Shown in pieces: positions 1 to 5,882 of a DNA stretch of 7,502 nucleotides. The DNA comes from Thiohalocapsa sp. GTDB taxonomy: Bacteria > Pseudomonadota > Gammaproteobacteria > Chromatiales > Chromatiaceae. The notes beneath the pieces are model-generated. The model saw only the letters and a program-made list of their open reading frames with translations. It ran no database searches and was not told the origin of the DNA. Location of the stretch: the NCBI RefSeq assembly GCF_019695415.1, contig NZ_JAIFKJ010000506.1:1-7502 (forward strand). The letters are read 5' to 3'. Both the position numbers and the translations under genes were made by a program. Every line of letters begins with the position of its first letter. Positions within the stretch are counted from its first letter, which is position 1.

Positions 1-60
1 GAAAATGGCGGGGCGTCCTGCCCCGGACGGGAAGCGCCAATAAATCGGCGCTTCCTTAGG
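1..60. repeat. Left arm of ~60-bp inverted repeat flanking the aminotransferase gene
   Basis: This stretch matches the reverse complement of 1542-1601: hand alignment without gaps gives 7 mismatches in the first 48 positions and about 4 in the next 12. It holds two potential hairpins. Hairpin A pairs CGGGGC (9-14) with GCCCCG (20-25). Hairpin B pairs GGAAGCGCC (30-38) with GGCGCTTCC (47-55) around the 8-nt loop AATAAATC. Hairpin B ends directly against the aminotransferase stop codon (TAA on the minus strand, 56-58), so it could also act in transcription termination or mRNA 3'-end protection, although no T-run follows it. The arm may extend left of the window. It resembles a REP/BIME or MITE-type element by its structure; the family is not identified. 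Confidence 0.85.
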
Positions 61-1498
61 TGCGGAGCTTGGCGAGCGTTTTGGAGACGATAGCTTGCGG
101 CGATTGAGTCCACAGCTTGCGTGCGATGTTGATGAGATCTGTCTCGCCGTTAAGCCGTTTGATGAAGCTGTGGCTAAAAGGGTTGCGCGGCATTGCGTCG
201 CTGTCGGCCCTGCCAACCGCGAGCAGGCCGAGGACTTCGTCTAGGATGCCGATCGCCACATCGACGTCGGCGCGAGTGAGGGTGAGCGGCGGGATGAAGC
301 GGATCACAGGTTCATAATAGCTGAAGGTGATGCGCAATCCGCGGCGCTCGCACATCATGGCCAGCTTGAAGGCGAGCTTGGTATCAGCATTGGCGCCGTC
401 CAGCGCCATGCCGATCATCAGTCCGCGCCCGCGGACGTCGGAGACGATAGCGTGACGCTCCTGGAGGGCGATGAGCTGTGCGCGCAAGTAGTCGCCGACC
501 TCGCGTGCATTGTCGACCAAATGATCGTCGCGAATGATATCGATGACGGTACTGACGACCGCGGCGCCGAGCGGGTCGTTTTGATGACTGGATAGGTGCG
601 TGAAGCCACGGCTTTCGAGCTCACGGGCCACCTCGTCGGAGACAACCACCCCGGCGGTGGGATAGCCGTTACCACTGGTTTTGGAAAACACGAGGATGTC
701 TGGCTCGACCTCGTAATGTTCGATGTCGAACCAGGTACCGCAGCGGCCGAACCCAGTCTGGGCCTCGTCGGCGATGAAAAGGGCACCGATGGAAGCGGCG
801 AAGCGGGCGAGCTCCCGCACATAGTCCACGGGCGGGACGATCATGCCTCCGGCCGAGATGATGGGCTCGACGATGACCGCGGCGATGTTCTCGACTTGGT
901 TAGAGATTTGGTCGACCGACAGCTTTAGGCATTGCAGGCCACATTCGGGATGTCGAAGCTGCAATGGACACTGGCTACAGTTTGGTGTGATGAGGCGCAG
1001 CTGGCCCGGGATGGTCGGTTGAAAGTCGACCTTGCCGTAGATGTCAGAAATGGCACTCAGGTTACGAGTGGCCAGGGAAATACCGTAGTAGCCACGATCG
1101 TAGGCGAGCATGCCCGTACGTTGCGTGGCGACCTTAGCCATACGCATGGCGCATTCGTTGGCCTCGGAGCCTGTCGAGAGCAGCACGCTCTTGGTGAGTT
1201 TGGGCGGAGTGATCTCGGCGATTTTGGCGACGCAAGTGAGCACGTTCTCCGACACATATTGGTCGCCAATATGGATCAGCTTCTTGGCCTGCGCTGCGAT
1301 GGCCTGGGGTAGGCGCTTGTCGTCATAGTCGAGCACCGTGCAAAACTGGCCGCCCGCCAGGTCGAGTATCCGTCTGCCGTCGGCATCGACGACGTAGCAG
1401 CCTTCACCGCCGCACAGCACGCTGTCCATGAACGGTTGTAGCACCAGTAGATGCGGGCCGTACTGCTGCCACAGATCAAGATTTGTCGATGTGCTCAT
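56..1498 (-). CDS. Class III PLP-dependent aminotransferase, dialkylglycine decarboxylase-like
   Basis: This 480-residue cytosolic fold-type I PLP enzyme should transfer an amino group from an amino acid or amine to a keto acid, or decarboxylate a dialkyl amino acid. Visible signatures are STGSEAN (109-114 region, phosphate binding), GGQ with Gln51, EP at 211-212, DEAQTGFGR with Asp244 (pyridine nitrogen), FSKTSGNGYP with Lys273 (Schiff base), SSHQNDP near 303-309 and Arg400 in IRFIPPLT. Gln51 and Arg400 fall where dialkylglycine decarboxylase has its substrate-carboxylate residues, and the overall pattern resembles that enzyme most. The usual aromatic-His before Gly is Tyr137-Tyr138 here. 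A Cys insert (C174, C177, C186, C190) and a C-terminal tail of about 55 residues distinguish it from the shorter decarboxylase. Start ATG at 1498 is preceded by a weak purine-rich CGAACGAGAC. The gene stands alone between inverted repeats. Sampled stretches look lower in GC than the deacetylase gene, which hints at transfer. Substrate is unknown. Confidence 0.93.
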   Translation of the reverse strand: MSTSTNLDLWQQYGPHLLVLQPFMDSVLCGGEGCYVVDADGRRILDLAGGQFCTVLDYDDKRLPQAIAAQAKKLIHIGDQYVSENVLTCVAKIAEITPPKLTKSVLLSTGSEANECAMRMAKVATQRTGMLAYDRGYYGISLATRNLSAISDIYGKVDFQPTIPGQLRLITPNCSQCPLQLRHPECGLQCLKLSVDQISNQVENIAAVIVEPIISAGGMIVPPVDYVRELARFAASIGALFIADEAQTGFGRCGTWFDIEHYEVEPDILVFSKTSGNGYPTAGVVVSDEVARELESRGFTHLSSHQNDPLGAAVVSTVIDIIRDDHLVDNAREVGDYLRAQLIALQERHAIVSDVRGRGLMIGMALDGANADTKLAFKLAMMCERRGLRITFSYYEPVIRFIPPLTLTRADVDVAIGILDEVLGLLAVGRADSDAMPRNPFSHSFIKRLNGETDLINIARKLWTQSPQAIVSKTLAKLRT

Positions 1499-1541
1499 GT
1501 CTCGTTCGCCGTCATGGCCTGGTTTGATGGCGTTGCCCGGG

Positions 1542-1601
1542 CATAGGGAAACACCGATTCATTGGCGTTTCCCGTCCGGCGCAGGCGGCTCCGCCATTGT
1601 C
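1542..1601. repeat. Right arm of ~60-bp inverted repeat flanking the aminotransferase gene
   Basis: This is the inverted partner of 1-60. Hairpin B is kept: GGGAAACACC (1546-1555) faces GGCGTTTCCC (1564-1573) around an 8-nt loop, with one non-Watson-Crick position that is a G-T wobble on the minus strand. Compared with the left arm, one base pair is changed from G-C to A-T on both sides, so pairing is preserved. Hairpin A is kept with one mismatch. The arm lies 43 nt upstream of the aminotransferase start codon and so probably sits in its promoter or 5' untranslated region. An 11-nt part of it (1556-1566) recurs in inverted orientation at 1690-1700. Confidence 0.85.
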
Positions 1602-2289
1602 AAGTTTCTCAAGCGCTTGAAACGAAGGTGTCGGGAGAAACCCCGGCGGCTGAACAGATCCGGCTCCGTTGGATTTTGTAAGAGGCAAGGCCAATGAATC
1701 TGTATCTTCACGGTGGGGCTCGTCGCCAGGGGGCTTGGGACGCGCGCGCACGATAGCATTTTAGGCGCCGCCACGCGGCTGGGGATTTCCCACTCTGAGC
1801 GCGCTGGAGCCCTTGACACTGGTGGGTGTGCGGCCAGGAGACCTCGAAACGGGCGTTGCGCACTGGTCTGGGCCCTGTGTGTCTCGGCGCTGGCGACCAT
1901 GTGCGGGTGCACAGCGTGTGCGGCACCTTTGCTGTCAGGGCGGACATGCTGGGTTCTCGGTGCGCATGCGGCGCTGGGGAATGCGGCGCTTGGACAGCTT
2001 TTCGTGGCATCATGGGGCGTTGCTGCGAGCCCTTTCGGCGCAGCGGGCGGGCACCGGCCCGACCCGCACTTCGGAGGCAGGGATAACCGTCGCTGTCACG
2101 CTGCGCTGGGGCCTTTGCGGATCTCCACGGCGTCGGTGCGCGGAGTCGTCAGACGCTGCAAATCTAGGGCTGTGCCCAGCCCGCGGCTGACAGGGCCGTC
2201 TAATGGCGCTCACCGCTCGGCGGGATCTGTCCGTGTGTCGGCAGCATTATTCAGCCCGCGGTGACGCTATGTAATGGTGAGCTTCCGTG
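1602..2289. other. Long region without a convincing gene
   Basis: Nearly 700 bp separates the right repeat arm from the deacetylase gene. Reading frames are open for up to about 180 codons, but their translations are Arg-, Cys- and Pro-rich, use many AGG, AGA and GGG codons, lack good ribosome binding sites and show no family motif. Visible structure is limited to the palindrome at 1609-1620, an 11-nt inverted repeat (1556-1566 with 1690-1700), a 15-nt imperfect tandem pair at 1966-1995, and a short direct repeat of CAGCCCGCGG (2177 and 2252) just upstream of the deacetylase. The region must hold the deacetylase promoter, but no clear -35/-10 pair was found. It may be decayed coding sequence or an old insertion scar. 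Confidence 0.6.
1609..1620. promoter_or_regulatory. 12-bp perfect palindrome, candidate LacI-family operator
   Basis: TCAAGCGCTTGA is a perfect dyad with the central AAnCGnTT pattern known for many LacI-family operators. A longer imperfect dyad is formed with the flanking GTTT and AAAC. It lies about 110 bp upstream of the aminotransferase start and 8 bp beyond the right repeat arm, a plausible place to control the minus-strand gene. No LacI-type regulator gene is in the window, so the role is inferred from pattern alone. Confidence 0.35.
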
Positions 2290-3324
2290 ATGTGGACCCC
2301 TTCGGAGACCTTGTCCGGCGCTGCTCTGGCGCGTGTGCGCGAGCCGGCGCAGACGTTCGCGTTGGGCTTGCTGGTACGGCTACTCACGCCGACGTCGCGT
2401 CAGCGCTTGTCAGTGCTCTTTCTGCATCGCGTGCTCCCCGAGGCCGATCCGCTGCAGCCGGATGAGCTGCACGTCGCCTGGTTCAGCGAGATCATGCAGT
2501 TGCTCGCAGAGCACTGTGCGCCTGTGTCGCTCGGGGAAGGCCTGGCACTGCTCGACCGTGGGCAACTCCCGGCGCGCGCCGTCTGCGTCACCTTCGACGA
2601 TGGCTACGCGGATAATCTCACAGTCGCGGCACCGATCATGGCCCGCTACGGCGTACCCGCAACGGTGTTTGTCGCAAGCGGATTCCTCGACGGACAGGTG
2701 ATGTGGAACGATCGCGTGATCGAGGCAGTTCGTGCCGTCCAGGATCGCGCACTCGACTTATCCGACCTTGGGCTGGGCGCTCACCCGCTTGACACGCCTG
2801 CGGCACGCAGGCTGGCGCTGCAGGCGTTGCTCAATACTCTCAAGTATCGCCCTCGTGCTCAGCGCGAGGAGCTGACTGCGGAGATCGCCCGGCGGTACGT
2901 CCCAGACTTGCGCTCGCCGATGCTCTCGCGCGCGCAAGTCCGGGCGCTGAGCGACATGGGCGTGGAGATCGGCGGCCATACGGTGAACCATCCGATATTG
3001 ACGGGCCTTTCATCGGCGCAGGCGCGGCACGAAGTCGGTGCGAATAAAGAGGACCTCGAGGCAATCACCGGTGACCAGGTCCGGTTTTTCGCCTACCCGA
3101 ACGGTCTGCCGGGGCGGGACTTCGGGCCAGAGCACTGCGGCATCGTGAAACAAATGGGTTATCAGGCGGCCTTGACGACGCAGTCCGGCGTGACCGGCAA
3201 AGAGACGGACCGCTTCCTGCTGCCTCGATTCACACCTTGGGATCGCACACGGCCCAGGTTCTTGCTGCGGCTGGTTTGGAATATGCGCAGTCCAGTGACT
3301 GGCGGGTCCGGCTCGTCTGCCTGA
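2290..3324 (+). CDS. Polysaccharide deacetylase family protein (NodB homology, carbohydrate esterase 4-like)
   Basis: This 344-residue protein belongs to the metal-dependent deacetylases that remove N- or O-acetyl groups from polysaccharides or glycan intermediates. Numbered from the ATG at 2290, it has FLHRV (44-48), TFDDGYADN with the catalytic Asp103 and metal-binding Asp104, HTVNH with metal ligands His230 and His234, and FAYPNG (267-272). PRFTPWD near 312-318 is typical of the exopolysaccharide-cluster subgroup. No clear signal peptide is seen; residues 22-33 are hydrophobic but short, so it may be cytoplasmic or peripheral. The start is chosen from GGTGAG (2276-2281), 8 nt before ATG; an adjacent in-frame GTG at 2287 is the alternative. 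It is followed after 42 bp by a GNAT gene in the same direction, probably cotranscribed. The exact glycan is unknown. Confidence 0.92.
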   Translation: MWTPSETLSGAALARVREPAQTFALGLLVRLLTPTSRQRLSVLFLHRVLPEADPLQPDELHVAWFSEIMQLLAEHCAPVSLGEGLALLDRGQLPARAVCVTFDDGYADNLTVAAPIMARYGVPATVFVASGFLDGQVMWNDRVIEAVRAVQDRALDLSDLGLGAHPLDTPAARRLALQALLNTLKYRPRAQREELTAEIARRYVPDLRSPMLSRAQVRALSDMGVEIGGHTVNHPILTGLSSAQARHEVGANKEDLEAITGDQVRFFAYPNGLPGRDFGPEHCGIVKQMGYQAALTTQSGVTGKETDRFLLPRFTPWDRTRPRFLLRLVWNMRSPVTGGSGSSA

Positions 3325-3366
3325 GTATGCGCTTACCAGCTCCTGCGTTGTTCGGCTTCAACCGCT

Positions 3367-4494
3367 GTGAAAGCTGAGGTCCTGACCCTTTCCGACTGCG
3401 ATCTCGCCTGGCTCGGTAGCGAGTGGACATCGCTGGAAGCGCAGTCGTGCGAGTCGTTTTTCGGCTCTTGGTCCTGGGTCGGCTCGTGGCTTGACGCGGT
3501 ATCGGACCGATCATCGCTGTGGCTGCTCCGCGTCACCGATGCTGGGCAGACGTTGGCACTTGCGATCTTCGGCAAGGTGCCGCGCTCGCCCGTTGCCGTC
3601 TGGCTGCCACGGACCTTGCAACTGCACGAGACGGGGCGCGCCGTCGAGGATGCCGTGACGGTGGAGCACAATGGCGTGCTTGCAGACCCCGGCATCGCAC
3701 GCCCTGTGTGGAAGGCGATTCTGACGGAGCTGAACAGACATCGGCGCGCATGGCATCGCCTGCGTCTCTCCAGTGTCCCGGAGGGCGCGCAAGCGCAAGC
3801 ACTGGCGGCATCCGCCCGTGCCGAGCGCTTGTCGGTCGTGGAGCGCTACAGCCGCCCGTACTACTGGGTGGACCTCGACGCCATCAGGGACGCCGGCGAG
3901 CACTATATGGATACCTTGAGTCGCAACACACGGTATCAGATCCGTCGGGCCTACAAGGCCTACGGCGGCGTGGAGGCGTTGCACGTTTCGCAGGCGCAAA
4001 CCCTGGCAGAAGCGCGGCACGTCTTTGGTGAGCTTCAGCGGGTGCACACCCAGTATTGGCACGGCCGGGGACAACCAGGTGCCTTCGGCAGCGAGTTCGC
4101 GACGCGGTTCCACGACCTTGTGCTGCAAAGGGCGATGCAGCGAGGGCAGCTTCAGCTGCTGACGATCGCGAGCAACGAGGGCAACATTGGATACTTGTAC
4201 AACCTGGTCAGCGCGGGGCGGGTGATGAGTTACCAGAGCGGCTTTCACTATGCCGACGACAATAAGCGCAAGCCGGGGCTGGTGTCTCACTCATTGGCAA
4301 TTGAGCACAGTCTCGCGCAGGGGCATCGTCTGTACGATTTCCTGATGGGCGACAGTCAGTACAAGCGAAGTCTGGCGTCCCATGTCGGGCAGATGCGATG
4401 GGTGGAAGTGCGCAGGCCGCTGTTACGATTTTGGATTGAAGACCGTCTGCGCGCCGCGAAAGCCCGCCTGCGTTGGCGTTGGCGTTGGCGTTGA
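3367..4494 (+). CDS. BioF2/FemAB-like GNAT acyltransferase, exopolysaccharide-associated type
   Basis: This 375-residue protein fits the BioF2-like (Acetyltransf_6, CelD-like) GNAT family, whose members are predicted to acylate or aminoacylate glycans and often sit in exopolysaccharide clusters. Recognisable features are SFFGSWSWVGSWL near 30-42, the YSRPYYWVDL segment at 161-170, SRNTRYQIRRAYK (185-197), the GNAT acyl-CoA-type core GNIGYLYN (272-279), SYQSGFHY (288-295), KPGLVSH (302-308) and YDFLMGDSQYKRSLA (323-337), all in family order. The start is GTG at 3367, 42 bp after the deacetylase stop; no good Shine-Dalgarno is seen and no better in-frame start exists, so translation may be coupled. 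The C-terminus is unusual: after about residue 355 it becomes strongly basic and ends in alternating Arg-Trp encoded by a hexanucleotide repeat. It converges with the radical SAM gene, whose stop is 15 bp away. Acyl donor and substrate are unknown. Confidence 0.88.
   Translation: MKAEVLTLSDCDLAWLGSEWTSLEAQSCESFFGSWSWVGSWLDAVSDRSSLWLLRVTDAGQTLALAIFGKVPRSPVAVWLPRTLQLHETGRAVEDAVTVEHNGVLADPGIARPVWKAILTELNRHRRAWHRLRLSSVPEGAQAQALAASARAERLSVVERYSRPYYWVDLDAIRDAGEHYMDTLSRNTRYQIRRAYKAYGGVEALHVSQAQTLAEARHVFGELQRVHTQYWHGRGQPGAFGSEFATRFHDLVLQRAMQRGQLQLLTIASNEGNIGYLYNLVSAGRVMSYQSGFHYADDNKRKPGLVSHSLAIEHSLAQGHRLYDFLMGDSQYKRSLASHVGQMRWVEVRRPLLRFWIEDRLRAAKARLRWRWRWR
4471..4494 (+). repeat. Hexanucleotide tandem repeat CGTTGG, ending in the GNAT stop codon
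   Basis: Three perfect CGTTGG units are followed by CGTTGA, which makes the TGA stop. In frame each unit encodes Arg-Trp, giving the C-terminal tail RWRWRWR. One base (G to A) separates the last unit from another repeat. Unit gain or loss by slippage would change tail length without shifting the frame. Confidence 0.9.
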
Positions 4495-4509
4495 CGGCTG
4501 CTGGGTGCC

Positions 4510-5637
4510 TCAGGTGGTATCTGAGTCGAAGAGCGACCGTTGGAATGGGCCAATGGGCGGCGGGCAGAACTCCGCCGCGGAGAGCTGCCAACCGCTGTCT
4601 TGGCGGTCAAGCCCGTGGCGGCGCAGCGCGAGGCGAAAGCGCTGCTGGAGCAGGTCCGCCACGGCGCCTGTGCCCGTCATGCGCTCGCCGAACGCGCTGG
4701 CGTTGAGCGCTCCGTCACGGCACTGGCGGATCAGCGACACGACCTTGTCGGCCCGCTCTGGGTAGTGGGTTTGGAGCCACTCGGTGAAGAGATCCTTCAC
4801 CTCAAGCGGCAGACGCAGGAGGAGGGCGCCGGCGCGCACGGCACCGGCCTCGGCGGCCGCCGCGACGATGCGCTCCAGGTCTTGGTCGGTGAGGCCAGGG
4901 ATGAGTGGGGAGACAAGCACACCCGTCGGGATCCCGGCGGCGGCCAAATCCGCGACGGCTCGCAGGCGTCGACGGGGGCTCGCAGCACGCGGCTCCAGTC
5001 GGCGCGCGAGCTCGGTGTCCAGCGTGGTGATGGACACTTGCACCGCCACGAGCTGCGCTGCTGCAAGCTCCCGCAGCAGCGGCAGGTCTCGCAGAACGAG
5101 CGCAGACTTGGTGGTGATGGCCACTGGGTGGCGCGCCTCCAGTAACACCTCCAAAACGGCGCGCGTCGTGCCGAGTCGGCGCTCGATGGGCTGGTAGGGA
5201 TCGGTGTTGGCACCGAGCACCAAGGTTGCCGGCGCATAGCCCGGCTTTGCCAATGCCCTGCGCAGTTGTGATGCGGCGTTGGGCTTGTGAAACAGCCGCC
5301 GCTCGAAGTCCAACCCCGGGGACAAGCCAAGCCAGGCGTGGGTCGGGCGCGCGTAGCAGTAGATGCAGCCGTGCTCGCAGCCGCGGTAGGGGTTGAGGCT
5401 GCGATCGAACGGGATGTCGGGCGACTCGTTGTAGCTGATGATGCTGCGGCTGGTGTCGACGCCGAGCTCGGTGCCCGGATCGGTTGCGTCTTCCTCCTGC
5501 CACCAGCCGTCGTCGACGGCCTCCCGGATGTGCGCATCGAAGCGGCTGCCCGGGTTTGCGGCACTGCCGCGTCCGCGCAGCCTACGGGGTGTTGGTGTAG
5601 CGGCCGGGTGGTCGACGTACCGATCGGACATGGGCAT
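4510..5637 (-). CDS. PA0069-family radical SAM protein (SplB/Rv2578c-like)
   Basis: This 375-residue protein belongs to the PA0069/Rv2578c radical SAM family (COG1533, related to spore photoproduct lyase by annotation); the reaction is not established. Numbered from ATG at 5637, it has an RGRG segment (21-24), DDGWW (42-46), the iron-sulfur motif CEHGCIYC with Cys87, Cys91 and Cys94, YARP after it, LGANTDPYQPIER (141-153), TKSALVLRD (176-184), TTLD (204-207), RLEPR (213-217) and LRLPLEVKDLF (274-284), all family signatures. The frame stays open to 5880, but that N-terminal extension is Arg-rich and unlike the family. ATG 5637 has the strong ribosome binding site GGAAGG (minus strand, 5643-5648) 5 nt away, which decides the start. 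The C-terminus carries QRSLF (366-370), resembling a sliding-clamp-binding motif. It is transcribed divergently from the 5745 group. Confidence 0.94.
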   Translation of the reverse strand: MPMSDRYVDHPAATPTPRRLRGRGSAANPGSRFDAHIREAVDDGWWQEEDATDPGTELGVDTSRSIISYNESPDIPFDRSLNPYRGCEHGCIYCYARPTHAWLGLSPGLDFERRLFHKPNAASQLRRALAKPGYAPATLVLGANTDPYQPIERRLGTTRAVLEVLLEARHPVAITTKSALVLRDLPLLRELAAAQLVAVQVSITTLDTELARRLEPRAASPRRRLRAVADLAAAGIPTGVLVSPLIPGLTDQDLERIVAAAAEAGAVRAGALLLRLPLEVKDLFTEWLQTHYPERADKVVSLIRQCRDGALNASAFGERMTGTGAVADLLQQRFRLALRRHGLDRQDSGWQLSAAEFCPPPIGPFQRSLFDSDTT

Positions 5638-5654
5638 CAGCACCTTCCGGGCTT

Positions 5655-5663
5655 TGCTATAGT
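5655..5663 (+). promoter_or_regulatory. Candidate extended -10 promoter for the 5745-6892 group
   Basis: TGCTATAGT matches the extended -10 consensus TGnTATAAT with one mismatch. No convincing -35 hexamer lies upstream, as is usual for extended -10 promoters. Transcription would begin near 5670 and give a leader of about 75 nt ahead of the micro-ORF. The site lies beside the ribosome binding site of the divergent radical SAM gene. Assigned by pattern only. Confidence 0.35.
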
Positions 5664-5690
5664 CCCCGGCAGCCGAGACTCGTGCCGGGG
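5664..5690. promoter_or_regulatory. Strong palindrome at the predicted transcription start
   Basis: CCCCGGCA (5664-5671) and TGCCGGGG (5683-5690) are perfect inverted repeats. Between them, CGAG-A-CTCG (5674-5682) is also a dyad, so the whole folds into one long hairpin with a 2-nt bulge. It starts at the end of the candidate -10 box and could be an operator or a 5'-leader stem-loop. It has no T-run for termination in either direction. Confidence 0.5.
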
Positions 5691-5731
5691 CAAGGGACGC
5701 ACTGAAGCGTATCAGGCAACCGCAGAGCCGT

Positions 5732-5737
5732 GGAGGT
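5732..5737 (+). promoter_or_regulatory. Strong ribosome binding site of the DJ-1-like micro-ORF
   Basis: GGAGGT is a full anti-16S match, 7 nt before the ATG at 5745. It is the best such site in the window and supports translation of a very short ORF that would otherwise be ignored. Confidence 0.7.
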
Positions 5738-5744
5738 GCATACG

Positions 5745-5843
5745 ATGGCAGCCAAGACAATCGTGATGTTGGTCGGCGACGACGTCGAAGACGACGAGGT
5801 GCGCCAATTCTTAGCCGTGCTCGGGAACCGCATCGAGGCCTGA
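5745..5843 (+). pseudogene. 32-residue ORF resembling the N-terminus of DJ-1/PfpI proteins
   Basis: ATG 5745 to TGA 5843 encodes 32 residues containing MLVGDDVEDDEV and ending LGNRIEA. This closely follows the start of bacterial DJ-1/PfpI-type proteins (beta strand, MLVGDxVEDxEV, helix, then a second strand), with a gap of about three residues in the helix. Full-length family members are near 190 residues and carry their catalytic Cys around residue 100-120; that part is absent. The sequence after the stop shows no continuation in the other plus-strand frames, and the next gene begins 39 nt later. The strong ribosome binding site and intact frame leave two readings: a remnant of a deleted DJ-1 gene, or a retained micropeptide. 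It may also serve as a leader ORF for the downstream genes. The match is from memory of the family, not a search. Confidence 0.5.
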
Positions 5844-5882
5844 TGACCGCGGCCCAAGGCGCCGACACAGACGGGGTCATCT

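Noticed and set aside
1598..1603. Perfect TTGACA -35 hexamer on the minus strand upstream of the aminotransferase
   Set aside because: No -10-like hexamer lies 16-18 nt downstream; the spacer runs into the GC-rich repeat arm.
1694..1762. 22-codon ORF with AAGAGG upstream, overlapping the 11-nt GCCAATGAATC copy
   Set aside because: The ribosome binding site is plausible, but the peptide resembles nothing known and its start lies in repeat-like sequence; too little to call a gene.
1966..1995. 15-nt imperfect tandem pair starting ATGCGGCGCT
   Set aside because: Only two units with three differences; it could easily arise by chance and has no link to other features.
1713..2264. Plus-strand reading frame of 183 codons in the gene-poor region
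   Set aside because: The translation is rich in Cys, Arg and Gly with many rare-type codons, has a GTG start without a ribosome binding site, and shows no domain pattern. Overlapping frames are equally open, as expected by chance in GC-rich DNA.
2177..2265. Short direct repeat CAGCCCGCGG followed by TGAC and TAATGG
   Set aside because: The match is brief and broken by gaps; not strong enough to propose paired regulator sites.
4495..4527. Possible bidirectional terminator between the convergent GNAT and radical SAM genes
   Set aside because: Only a 5-bp CTCAG/CTGAG stem with no T-run is visible; too weak to call.
5638..5880. N-terminal extension of the radical SAM frame to 5880
   Set aside because: The extension is Arg-rich, unlike the family, and overlaps the divergent promoter, micro-ORF and ribosome binding sites. 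ATG 5637 has its own strong ribosome binding site.
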